Origin: Lamellibrachia columna
Taxonomy: Eukaryota; Annelida; Polychaeta; Sabellida; Siboglinidae
DNA length: 64,000 bases
Direction: 5' to 3'
Assembly: GCA_963662155.1 (NCBI GenBank)
Contig: OY759262.1
Coordinates: forward strand, 59,488,393 to 59,552,392
The notes under the pieces were generated by a model, which searched no databases, was not told the origin of the DNA, and saw only the letters and a list, made by a program, of their open reading frames with translations. The position numbers and the translations under genes are program-made. Shown one piece after another: positions 53,862 through 64,000 of the stretch (positions within the stretch are counted from its first letter, which is position 1; every line of letters begins with the position of its first letter).

Positions 53862-56847
53862 GTAGCGCGTCTTTCGGGATCTGCACCACGCCGCGCTCTG
53901 TATGCACGATGTTTTTCAGCAGCAGACTGGTTTTTTGCTAACTTTACACATTTTAAAAAACACAGGAAAGCTTAATTTTACGTCTGTCACATACTAAAAC
54001 TCGCTTAGATGACAGTTCTTTATGAAGGGCACTGGCCCCGACTCTACAGAATGGATACCAACGACAGGATAAGACTGCACAAATTATACTTAGATGATAT
54101 TAGTGCTACATATTGCAGGTAGAGAAATTACGCATGCAAACCTTACTGAATGACGAAGATTAATGAGTATTGCAATCCAAAGTCGATGATGATATGATAT
54201 ATTTCCATTCATCGTCATTCTCGTTACCGAATCAGATGTAACAGGAACAGGTATGGGTTCAAGTACTCGAGTAATTGAGTACTTGTGTACTTAAGTACAA
54301 CAAGTACTGTACTTGTACTTGTCATTTTGCTGAGTGCAGTACTTGTACTTGTACTTGACCGTCAAAGTACTTGGATTTGGTAAGAACTTTCCCAAGTACA
54401 TTTTATGTTTTTGTTAAATATTTGGCTCTATCTCAAGAATTGGGAAAACTGACTGTGTGTTTACTGTTACGTTTTTCTTTCTCACAAAGCGTCATGACAT
54501 GAAACATAAATGATGGTACAATGTTTATAATAACGAGTGGTAATAATATATAGTTAATACACTGTAATGATGACCATAGTAACTGATCACACTGTTCATG
54601 TTATGTCTGTCACTAAATAGCTAAGGGCAATGCTTGGTTTTGATTGGTTTATATGAAACTTTCCTGAAGTATTTGAATGTGCAACTATTTTTTTTTCATA
54701 CTTTGTTGTTTCTGATTGATTACCGGCCCTTACCATCCCTAGTACCTACACATAGTACACCCCCATTCTCCAATAACCATGACTATGATGCCAAAAAAAG
54801 CAACAGGCAGCATTTTTTCCCAGTCAGAAACACCATGTTAAGCAAACAGTTGTAGGCTACCAGTTCAGGTCATAATCTGTTTGTTTAATTAAGACACTAG
54901 GATGTCCATAAAGGGTCATTCATCAGTTGACCCACCAGTTAGCCATGAAATACCTTTCATGCAGTCAGGAGACCATGCCACTGCGCACTGGCTGACAGTG
55001 CTAACTGCTAAGAACTGCCAGCTGAGGCGTCCTCTGTAGAAGTGAGGTGACTCAAGTCAGACTGCCTCCTACACCAGTATAATCTGGGGCCAGCAGTCTG
55101 GCTAAAAAGGTGATTTTGAGCCTGTTGTATTGGCATGTTCTAACACTCTCAACAACCAGTAGTCTAAGATCAGAAAATATAAATTGCAAACTTTTAATAT
55201 AAACAAATTGCAACACTGCCTGTGTGCACCAAAAGAAGACAAACTGAGCTGATGCATAAGCACATAAATTGGTATCATGTGGTCTTTATTGCAAAAAAGG
55301 ACAAACTTTTTTAAATTGCCACACATCCCCTTTATTGCAATTTGGACAAATCTTCTCACCTCTACCCCTTCAAACGATGTACATGTTTAGGGGGCGTTAA
55401 TGTTTAGTCACTGGTAGACTAACTACACAGATATTTTACCATGTCTGTATGTTTATATAATGGAGGGGTTTTGTTACAGGTAACCGTATGTTTGGGGTTC
55501 CCATTTGCTTGTAGGGGTAGGCATTCGTCTGTCTTCAAGTATAAATATCATATTATATATATTGCAGTAAACCATAATTATATTGTACGGGTCTACGGAG
55601 AACTTCCCTACTTTACAAAGTATGTTACAACTATCGGAAATATTTTCCTAAAAGAAAAAATGCAACAAAATATGTGACAGTGATTAATTAAAGATTATCC
55701 TTATTTAATTAATTCATTAGACCATATATCACTGTCCAGATCTGGAGCACTCCTAACTGACCCTTGATTGCAGTTGCTAACAATTACTCAAGAGCTCCAT
55801 AACATTGAACTCAATGTGGGATCAGTGAAGACATGCAGCATGTTTCATGAAGCTATGAGACATGCTAGTCTGGGTCTGAGAGAGCAGGGACTGAGGGAGC
55901 AGAGATAAGAGAAATGCTAAACATAGAAATGTAGCCAGTGTATTGGCCCTTAACAAATCCTCCTGGGACTCTTTAGTGTGGCGGGCAAGGTCTTTCGTCC
56001 AGACAGGTGTAGACTGACAGATCAGAAGTTCGAATGCATTATGTTTGTTCGGTGCAACCAGAAATAAATGAACATTTCATGATTTGATGCAAAATGCCAG
56101 TATTATACGCCTTGACTTAAATAATAAATAAATGCACAATACTACTGCTTTTGTGTTTTCATCGCTCTGACCATCACTATTATGAAACATAAATGTAGCT
56201 TTCGATGTACTTGACTAACATTTTCAAAGTAACACTGTTTAAATGAATTTCGATACGGCGAATGCAGCGACACAAACGTTGGGACAAGAGGGAAAGCTGA
56301 TTTTGCTAATTTTTGACCCTGTTTTCATTCCTAAAGTCTGGGACTTGAATAGTATGGAGAGTTCGCATCTGGTTTAGATGTGTTGGCCATGAAAGTTTGT
56401 TCAGTCAAAATAATAAAATTCCTGCAATTGGGACTCAAAATATACATTCTATGGAGAATGACCGATATGTGCTTCTCAGAATTATACGTTCTATACAGAA
56501 TGAACGATATGAGTTATCTGGTGCCATAGCGTCGTTGTTGCTAGACTCTGTGTCAGATTTGGTGTAAGACTTGTCACTTACTAGGACCAGTCACTGTGAC
56601 CTGGTTACTTAGATCCAGCCTCACTGCACTAGTCTTTCTTTGCTGCATCGGAGACAGGAGTAGCATTTTTTCTTCCGTTTCTTTGATTTTTGGCTCGATT
56701 GTGTATACAGTGAATCTTTCTCAGGTGTGTCTGTCAGAATGTGAGATTTTGCAAGTTTTCTCCCAGAGCGACGCTTTCGTGGATGTGCTTTGGGGACAGG
56801 CTTATGTCATTTGGTGAGGCACTGGAACATCGGGGCTAATTGTTTTA
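53862..56847. other. Long unassigned stretch
   Basis: There is no gene-like frame over 3 kb, apart from the aagtac-rich block at 54256-54395. Moderately AT-rich with scattered poly-A/T runs. Confidence 0.5.
54256..54395. repeat. AAGTACTTG-rich self-complementary block
   Basis: AGTACT, AAGTAC and GTACTTG occur more than a dozen times in about 140 bp. Similar blocks are seen near the ends of some non-autonomous hAT elements. A start caggtatggg (54250) and an inner accatccctag (54734-54744) are possible ends, but no target duplication could be matched. Confidence 0.55.
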
Positions 56848-57375
56848 TTAAATGGTCTTACTGTGGCATGCTGAGTGACTGCTAGTCTTGGCTGCTGAGC
56901 GACTGCTGGTCCTGGCTGCTGTGCTCAGTGGAACTTCTTCCGGCTGGTCGATGACGAAATATGTCAAATACTCATCATCCATGAAGATGTCTTTATTGAA
57001 AGGGTAGCATCCACTCACTCGAAATCCAGACTGAATGGTTTGTGGCACAAATGCCTGTGGGCATGCACATCGAATGGAACATACAGCACGGTTAAGGCTA
57101 AATGCATTAGGTTTTCGAAGGGTATGTGTAGGGATTCGCTGGGGGAATCCAGTCGTCCAGTCTTCTCCTGCTTCCTTACATCGAGTCCACTCATTTTGAA
57201 TATCTTTCCCATTTCTTACATCCCATTGGTATGCCAGCTGCCTTGTATGTCCAGGAGAGAAAGCATGATTCACTGATGTGATGAGGTACTTCGCTAGTTC
57301 ATTCTCCTCGCCATTGTTCAATATTTGACGGTGGGTATACATTGCTTTGATCATAGTGCTCCAGACCTTTACCAT
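56848..57375 (-). pseudogene. pogo/Tigger-like transposase with deleted catalytic core
   Basis: An intact 175-codon frame on minus. Residues about 25-90 (ENELAKYLITSVNHAF, RQLAYQWDVRNGK, EAGEDWTTGFPQR) form the Tc5/CENP-B-type DNA-binding domain used by pogo, Tigger and jerky transposases. It is followed by LRKPNAFSLNRA. The next residues (about 105-145) already match the far C-terminal end (QSGFRVSGCYPFNKDIFMDD), so the DDE/D catalytic domain between is absent. Removing it left the frame open. Family tails are often S/T-rich, as here. I consider it a relic or a non-autonomous derivative. A domesticated DNA-binding protein is less likely without further evidence. Confidence 0.7.
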
Positions 57376-57439
57376 TCAAAACAAGTGTTGTGTAAGCCCA
57401 GCTTGCCCAGCGATCCGTGTTATCGTCCACACTTACATA

Positions 57440-57930
57440 TGTGTTTTGTCTCCTCTATATATGAGATAAATTGTAATAATGCTGTACTCAAGCTCATAAA
57501 ATATACTGATGACATAGCACTTACTGCATGTCTAAAAGATGAATGATCACTTTCACAGTATTGCCAGTAGACCACAGTTGGTTCTGCAGTTGGTGTACAG
57601 GTCTTTAATTAAAACTGTACTTTCTTTTAACCTAGTGTCATGGTATGACAATTTGTCTGTCAAGAATAAAGCAAGGCTGGCTCGGGTGGTCAACCAGGCA
57701 GGCAAAATTGTTGGTATCAAACAACTGCAGCTGTGTGATCTTTATCAGCTCTGAGAAGGAAAGCTGTTCAAGTTCACCATGATTCCACTCATCCACTCAA
57801 TTCTGCTTTTGTAAGTCTCCCGTCTGGGCGATGACTCACAATGCCCCTGGCAAGCAAAAACTACTACAAGAGATCTTTTGTTCCGTCAGCCATAAGCATA
57901 TTAAATTCTAGTGCTTGAACTTGCTGTTGT
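57440..57930 (+). pseudogene. LINE ORF2 C-terminal fragment
   Basis: The plus-strand reading contains KYTDDIALTA (RT xxDD at about 57505), YRSLIKTVLSFNLVSWYDNL, SVKNKARLARVVNQAGKIVG and, after a frameshift, HPLNSAFVSLPSGR (about 57800). It matches the tail of CR1/L2-like LINEs. It has stops and shifts. Confidence 0.7.
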
Positions 57931-58135
57931 ATATCATGTTCAAGGAAGTCACGGATCATCTGATTAAATGAGCAATTGTGTGTGTACATGCGTGCGCTGA
58001 AATTGAATTGATGGGATAATAATGATGTACAGAACTCACAAACATGTTTTATATGTTTTATTTGTCTCATATATTAATCATTTCTTACTGTTTATACCTT
58101 AACAGTGTGAGCCCAAAGGAAAATTTCTATTTTAT

Positions 58136-58531
58136 GTGATACATTTAATGGACAATAAAGGTCTTCAATTCAATAAGTATGAAATGGTGTTTGATGGTAT
58201 AAAGAAATTTAACGGTAGTGTAAATAGATTTATGTCTGAGTTTGGTTCACTTCAAACTGTCGTCAAAAGCAAATTGTTTCATCAGTATTGTTGTGCATTG
58301 TACGGATCTCAACTATGGCCGGCTGTGGCATACAGTGGCGTAATGCTTTGCGCAAGGTATGGAAGCTACGAGATGGTTCGCAGAGATTTAATACCATTAA
58401 TTGCTGAATGTGTACCTTTAGATGTTGCTCTGGTCTTTAGGTTTATAAAGTTTTACAGAACAGTAGCCTCGTCAGACAACATGGTTGTTAATTATATAGC
58501 AAATGTAGGTCCACCATGGGTCAGAATGTAA
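58136..58531 (+). pseudogene. LINE ORF2 fragment, same family as 37830-38645
   Basis: KYEMVFDGIKKFNGSVNRFM, LFHQYCCALYGSQLWP and RDLIPLIAECVPLDVALVFR align with the minus-strand copy at 38.0-38.6 kb with few changes. After YIAN it lacks about 17 bp present in the other copy ('acaatgacatttgctta') and then continues 'gtccaccatggg'. Confidence 0.7.
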
Positions 58532-59679
58532 GACACATTATGTCCAAATATAACATGACACACCATGAACTATTGTATATGCCTATGTGTGCTATTAAGT
58601 AAAAACTACCACCTTTTGGTACACATTATAATCTGTTGGCACAATCTGTTTACAGTGCCATTATCTTTACTGAAACACTATTATATTTGGGTAATAGGTA
58701 ACATCCTATATTTTCATTTCACTTCTCCTGGAACAATGTAGCAGTACATTAACAAACTCAATATCCATGGCATAGTCTGTTGTCTCATGTAGACAGTTCT
58801 TTTCCAAGTGTGATACTACTACGATGTGAAGGCCTCTGTGCCATATGCTAATATATGGCACAAAACAAGCTTGATTCGAAATAATGTTTGATATACTAAA
58901 GATGATAGTTTCACAAGATATGTGGATTTTTTTAAACAGTAGGTCACATTTAACATAGCACTTTTCACATAGTAGTTTCTTGTATTAAAACAATGCAAGG
59001 TGCTCTAATAACATTTCCGTTTGCACCAATGTCAGTACTTAGATTAGTAGCAAGTTTTCCTATTCAATAAAATGGTAAGTATCAGACGTTGGATTACATC
59101 TGATAGACTCTCAGTCCAACTACATTGTATATCCTTTTGGTGCATGTCTGACAGAAATCTGTCAGTTTTCTTAGTAGTTGTCTGAGAGAAATCTTTCAGT
59201 TTCTTAGTAGTTTGGCACAGTTGATGTGCCACCAAGTGAAGCAGTTCTCACAATCCACACAGTTCTGATTACCTTTCCTGGGCTGGCAGGTAGGGTTGGC
59301 GCATGACTCTCTGACTCCTTGACCAGTCAGGTATGCACACACTCTCTGTAGCTGCCTGAGTCTGACCCATTATAGCAACAGGTACATCCGTTGCCAAAGC
59401 CTCAGCATGTAAAGTCATTGCCTTCGTTACGCGGTTAATATAGATATAATAATTTTGTTATTCAGAAAATCCAGGATGTTTACGTAGACATGTAGCCTAG
59501 CGTTGGGGGCAGAAGTTCAATTGTGAGTAATGGGTATTTCGTCCGAACCAAGCTACAGGTGTGGGTCGAAAGTTGACGCTCTTCCCCGTGCCTAGAATTT
59601 TATTAATGAGTTGTCAACCGGTTCCTCAAGATCTCACCCTTTCCTGACCCGTAAGCGGGCCGGTAAAAGTTTGGCAAGA
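58532..59679. other. Unassigned sequence
   Basis: No coding frames recognised. Around 59490-59580 ('gcgttgggggcagaagttca') there is faint SINE-like tRNA resemblance that I cannot support further. Confidence 0.45.
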
Positions 59680-60269
59680 TGTAGGACAGCCACCCACACC
59701 GTACACATATAGTAATTATGCGAAAATGCAAATGGGTTTTCTTCAGGGAGGTTGTGTGGAGTCGGCCTGTTCACGCATGCGTACTTTGGTACTGGAAACT
59801 TCTGGGAAAGTTATTGACTTGCTTTAAAAGGGGACAGATTTGCGCACTCGAGGAGCGTGGCAGATTATATTTCACCGAAACACGACGTGTACGCTCCACG
59901 AGAGAAGCTACCAAAATGCTCCCAACTTTCAGACCTTCAAAATTTTCCGCATAGACAAGCCAAGCCGGCTTGCACTAGCGTTACGTTTGATTTCTAAATT
60001 ACGAACTTTTCAAATTTCAACTGTCAAAAGATGTTAACGATTATATTTATTCGGTGTACTGATGCAACGGAGATGGCGATTTTATGTGATTGTGAAATGT
60101 ACATGAAGTGACTTGCTGTCGAATAAATCTCTAATCGAGACGATACCTGGACAACTGGTGTTACAACTTATTTCATTCTAGACGTGAATGAATCTGGCGA
60201 GCTAATAGCGAACTTTGTGAAAATCGACTCTCGCGCACTCGCCCAACGAGACGGGGGTCGAACTTTACA
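59680..60269 (+). repeat. Probable 5' LTR, second Ty3/gypsy
   Basis: The 3' boundary ...ctttaca at 60269 is supported by the primer site two bases later. AATAAA is at 60122-60127. The 5' boundary is a guess (first tgtaggacag near 59679), because the 3' LTR lies outside the window. Confidence 0.35.
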
Positions 60270-60271
60270 AC

Positions 60272-60290
60272 TGGCGAGTCTGCGCCAGGA
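60272..60290 (+). other. Primer-binding site of second Ty3/gypsy
   Basis: tggcgagtctgcgccagga begins with TGG (complement of CCA) two bases after the LTR end. I could not name the matching tRNA. It is not the serine type used by the other element. Confidence 0.55.
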
Positions 60291-60311
60291 TTTATTCAAC
60301 AACACAGTAAA

Positions 60312-61295
60312 TTGACTTTCGAACATTTCAACATGGACAACCAACAATTCCAGAACTATACGATCGGGTTAGCCCAACAAGAACAGGAGAGACGGGCAAT
60401 CCAAGCGACGCGAGAACAAATCCGTGACTTTATTCGTCAAACGCAAACGTGCGACGGCGCCACTACCGCTGCCGTAAGAAACTGGATTCGAGAAGTGACA
60501 CTGGCTTTCAACCAAGCAGGTGCACCCAATATAATAGAAATTGCCTCTAAAACGGTCGCCGGTCCGCTGAGATTTGAACTCGAAAGATTAATCGAGGGTG
60601 TAATCGTCGCCAATCAAGTGGCCCGCAATGCCATTCCATGGGCAGATGTACGCGATCATCTAGCTGCCCAATTTCTGAACAGTGACGAGAGCGCCGCATT
60701 GAGAGACGACTTGGAACGACTCCGCTAGTCGGCCTATGAACCAACGGCCCAGTACGCAAGACGTTTCCGGGACGTCGCGGACATTGCTTATCCCACCGGG
60801 CAACGCAACGTTGATCAGGAACGTTTATCATTTGCTCGTGGGTTAACGTCTGACGAGTTGGCTCGCAAACTTGTCGAGCAGGCCAACCCCGCAAACATTG
60901 AGGAAGCAATAACCGCCGTCACTCGGTTTTGCGAGCTACAAGACGCCTATAAACGCCTCGGCCGACAGGAAGAACCGATGGAAGTTGGCGTGATGAGAGA
61001 GTGCCCCTCTGAAAACGCGTTGCCGTCGGCGACAATGATTAATTCGTTGTCAGCGACAGTGGCGAAACTGGCAACGAAGGTTGCCAAGATAGAGATCAAC
61101 AGTCAACCAGAACCGCGAACTCCGACCGCTCTGAGAGACGCCAGACGTCGCCAGGCCCCGATGCACGAGAACGCGTGAAGCAGTCTGCAGCGAGATGACC
61201 GTCCACGCTCCCGGCAGGTGGAATGTTTCAACTGCGGACGAATTGGCCATTATGCACGCCATTGTAGACAGCCGCCCTCCAAGCAGAGACAGTGA
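60312..61295 (+). pseudogene. gag of second Ty3/gypsy, two in-frame stops
   Basis: This is a single 327-codon frame from ATG 60312, interrupted by TAG at 60726 and TGA at 61176. It begins MDNQQFQNYTIGLAQQEQER, has a capsid-like middle (SAYEPTAQYARRFRDVADIA, about residues 140-160) and ends with one zinc knuckle CFNCGRIGHYARHC (about 61224-61265). No frameshift occurs in it. It overlaps pol, which lies in the -1 frame relative to gag. The stops are single changes in otherwise good coding sequence, which indicates fairly recent inactivation. Confidence 0.85.
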
Positions 61296-64000
61296 CCGGG
61301 AAACGAGGGCACGTCTTAGAAGTTAGAGGTCAGGTAAGCGGGCGCCCGACAGTAAATTTAGTAATATCGGGTATTAAAGTGACCGGGTTGGTCGATACGG
61401 GCGCTAGTTGCTCGCTTCTAAGACGTGACATTTTAGACATGATTGTTAAGCGAACTCATCGTGTACACTATTTAGAAGACAGTGCGCCATTACAAGGCCT
61501 TGGTGGTGTATCTTTGAAGGTGTGTGGATAAACGCAGCTAGCTGTGGCGGGAGCAGCGTCTCCTATTGAGGTAGTGGTGTGTGAGGATTTACCGCATGGA
61601 ATGATTCTAGGAAATACTTCCTTGAGACAAGGAAGGGGTATAATTGATTTGGCAAAGAATGAACTAACGTGGTTTAATCAGAAATGACCGCTCAGACGGC
61701 ATGGTAAACATGGTTACTCAAGTATAGGCCCCATTGCGCCAGAAACTGGTAATGCCCGAATTAACAAGTTGATACAGAGAAATGCTGATGTGTTCTCAGA
61801 AAAAGGGGAGCAGAATGGTGAATGTCAGACTAGCGCTTTACACATAAAAACTGTTGGCCCTCCAATTTGTCAGAAAGCGTACCGTATGTCATTGAATAAG
61901 AGGAAGATGGTTGAAGAAATGATAGAGGACATGTTACATGATGAAATAATTCGGCCTAGCAATTCACCGTATTCTAGCCCAATATTGCTTGTTCCTAAAC
62001 GTGACCACGAGTCGAGGCTATGCGTGGACTATAGAAAGTTAAATTCAGTGACAGAATCGGATGCCTATCCATTACCACTAATTCAGGACATATTTGATTT
62101 GGTTGGTGGAAGCGCTATCTATTCCAAACTTGACCTCAAGGCCGGATATTATCAGATGTCTGTTGCTGAGGAAGACATTCCTAAAACGGCGTTCACCTGC
62201 CATGCAGGACACTACGAGTTCAAAAAGGTCCCATTTGGGTTAAAAACAGCTCCAAATTTCTTTCAAAAAGAGATGAATAAGGTCTTGGCTGATTTAATTG
62301 GTAAATGCGTCTTACTGTACAACTTGTGTTCGACAGACTCAGAGAGGCGGGGCTCAAATTGAAGCCCACCAGATGCGCTTTTGGCCTACCAGAAGTAAAG
62401 ATTCTGGGGTATATACTTAACGCGAATGGAATCCAGACAGATCCGGACAAAGTAGCAGCGATAGCTAATTTGCAACAACCAACCACCGTCAAGGAAGTCA
62501 GATCAATGTTAGGAAGGTGCAATTATTATAGGACCAGCCTACCAAATTATGCGAAAGTAGCTGAACCCTTGATTGAATTGACACGAAAACAGGTACGGTT
62601 TACCTGGAACGATGAAAGGCAGGAAGCGTTTGACAAACTAAAACAATTACTAATTTCATCACACGTGATGGCACCGCCCGACATTCAAAAACCCTATAAG
62701 TTATACACAGACGCATGTGACTATGCAATAGGGGGGATTTTGGTCCAAGATTCCGACGATGGGGTGGAAAAAGTGATACAGTATGTCAGTCACACTCTGT
62801 CGCCCACACAGCGGAAGTGGGCGACAATTGAGAAAGAGGCTTACGCAGTCGTTTATTGCATTGATAAGCTCAAACCCTATATGTATGGAGCGCAGTTTAA
62901 CGTGTATACGAATCACAAACCTTTGCTGAGTTTATTCACAAAGTCGATGAATAATACGACAATACAGAGACGGGAGGTCACGCTCGCAGAATGTGCGGCG
63001 ACCATATCCTACAGACCAGGGAAACGTCAAGTCAGAGCGGATATGTTATCGCGTATTAAACATGACATCGATAACGACATTGCCATAATCGATACGGACG
63101 AACCGTTTGACCCTGACACTCTCCCTGACGACGATCACGTGACCGACACACTGCCATTAATCCACGACGGGCTAAATCTCCAAACGGTAGCGAATGATCA
63201 ACGGAAGGAATTTCCGGAACTGTGGCAGCGGGGTAAAGAGGAAGATGACGAAGATTATGACATTTTAAATGGGGTACTGTACAGTGCGAAACCACCTAAT
63301 TTAACGGCACCTCTTTATCCCCGATTAGTGTTACCAACAGCCTACAGGGAAGCCGTTATCGACCGAGCCCATAGGGAATGTGGACATTTAGCGCTATGGA
63401 AAACTATCAGACGCATTACGGAAGCATATGTATGGACGGGGTTACGTAGGGATGTTCGATTGCAATTACGCCATTGCGCAGTCTGTATGACACACAATCG
63501 GCACTTTCAACGACACACGATGGGCGAGATGCCAACAGCGTCGTACCCGATCCAAATTGTAGCAGTTGATTTGATAGGACCCCTTGTGGAATCTCCGCTT
63601 GGGAATAAGTACATATTAACTGCCGTTGACTTTTGCACAGGATGGGCTGAAGCGTTTCCAATTCCTTCTAAATATAACGAGAATGTTTGGAATGCCTTCA
63701 CTAACGGGTTTATATCCCGCCATGGCTGTCCAGAAGATCTGATCAGTGACCTTGGGAGTGAGTTCACAGCATTGGAGTTTGAAAGGTATTTGGAACAGTT
63801 AGGCATCGAACACCGTACCACCACCCCCGTCCACCCCCGTCCACCCCCAGTCAAACGGGAAGATTGAAAGGTTCAACAGGACGATAAAGGAGATGATCCA
63901 GAAAGCGGTAAATAACGAACCAAGCAGGTGGGAATCTGTTCTAAATGACGCCATGTTGGCCTATCGAACGAGTGTATCGACAACGAATGGTGATACACCA
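61292..64000 (+). pseudogene. pol of second Ty3/gypsy, RT catalytic region deleted
   Basis: Protease has LVDTGASCSLL (DTGA at 61394-61405), with stops TAA 61529 and TGA 61685 in the same frame. RT runs from 61769 (RPSNSPYSSPILLVPK, KLDLKAGYYQM, VPFGLKTAPNFF) and breaks near 62320: GKCVLL is followed directly by QLVFDRLREAGLK in another frame. About 18-20 residues that normally hold YxDD are thus absent. The second frame (62305-63867) continues with LGYILNANG, RNase H LYTDACDYAIGG, integrase H2C2 (HRECGHLALW to HCAVC), the first catalytic D (IVAVDLIG) and the second (DLGSEF). A 10-bp duplication at 63821-63850 shifts the frame just before SNGKIERFN, which holds the catalytic E. It runs off the window at QNGDTP-like sequence. 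It has no chromodomain within view. Confidence 0.85.
63821..63850. repeat. 10-bp slippage repeat in integrase
   Basis: ccacccccgt is present twice and ccacccccag once in tandem. One extra copy accounts for the frameshift at the end of the 520-codon frame. Confidence 0.85.

Larger units (their letters stand above)
59680..64000 (+). mobile_element. Second Ty3/gypsy retrotransposon, 3' end beyond the window
   Basis: In order: LTR (ends 60269), primer-binding site (60272 on), gag (60312-61295), pol (61292 on) with protease, RT, RNase H and integrase. It is distinct from the Mag-like element: one zinc knuckle, different primer site, different pol motifs. It has longer intact frames (up to 520 codons) and so looks younger, but it carries four or more disabling lesions. 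Confidence 0.85.

Noticed and set aside
54246..54750. Complete hAT-type element around the AAGTACTTG block
   Set aside because: Candidate ends (caggtatggg and accatccctag) are only loosely complementary and no matching 8-bp flanks were found.

Overview
The window is non-coding, repeat-dominated animal DNA. It has spliced exons with GT/AG borders, many decayed transposable elements of metazoan types (Ty3/gypsy, CR1/L2/jockey-like LINEs, an RTE-like LINE, hAT, pogo/Tigger), long microsatellites and no operon-like gene packing. A marine invertebrate, perhaps a lophotrochozoan, is a reasonable guess, but the sequence does not prove it. I see no intact host gene. The only recognisable host gene is SRP54 (the 54-kDa GTPase subunit of the signal recognition particle), present as several broken, rearranged, intron-containing pieces.

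Layout. 1-17168: three head-to-tail copies of a 5,764-bp unit. Each carries about 3.3 kb of unrecognised sequence, a tRNA-like B box, a 173-bp LTR, a primer-binding site matching tRNA-Ser(GCT), and a decayed Mag-like Ty3/gypsy gag-pol. Copies 1 and 2 are cut off in pol at the duplication joint. Copy 3 runs on through RNase H, integrase, a polypurine tract and the 3' LTR (to about 19557). 20140-21113: hAT transposase relic. 23160-27305: two LINE relics.

27.8-46.8 kb: the SRP54 mosaic. Two inverted arms (about 28.9-32.5 kb on + and 39.9-45.0 kb on -) each carry the SRP54 C-terminal (M-domain side) exons. Between them, on +, lie the middle GTPase-domain exons (33.2-36.4 kb). One of these, with its splice acceptor, has been amplified into 14 tandem copies. 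The exons that should precede them (P-loop and ADTFR exons) lie on the - strand at 45.4-46.75 kb. An hAT-type non-autonomous element with an 8-bp target duplication sits in one arm, and the other arm keeps the empty site.

46.9-51.1 kb: a minus-strand LINE split by a second hAT-type element, then a 5'-truncated RTE-like LINE with a 14-bp target duplication. 51377-52503: a perfect 1,127-bp (GAGG)n tract. 56.8-58.5 kb: a pogo/Tigger relic with a deleted catalytic core, then two LINE fragments. 59.7-64.0 kb: a second Ty3/gypsy element, younger-looking but dead (in-frame stops, loss of the reverse-transcriptase YxDD region, a 10-bp slippage frameshift in integrase), running off the window end.

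No RNA gene is intact and no CRISPR array is present. The most unusual feature is the SRP54 exon-plus-acceptor minisatellite inside a large inverted, permuted duplication of the same gene. I found no evidence of a functioning new system.
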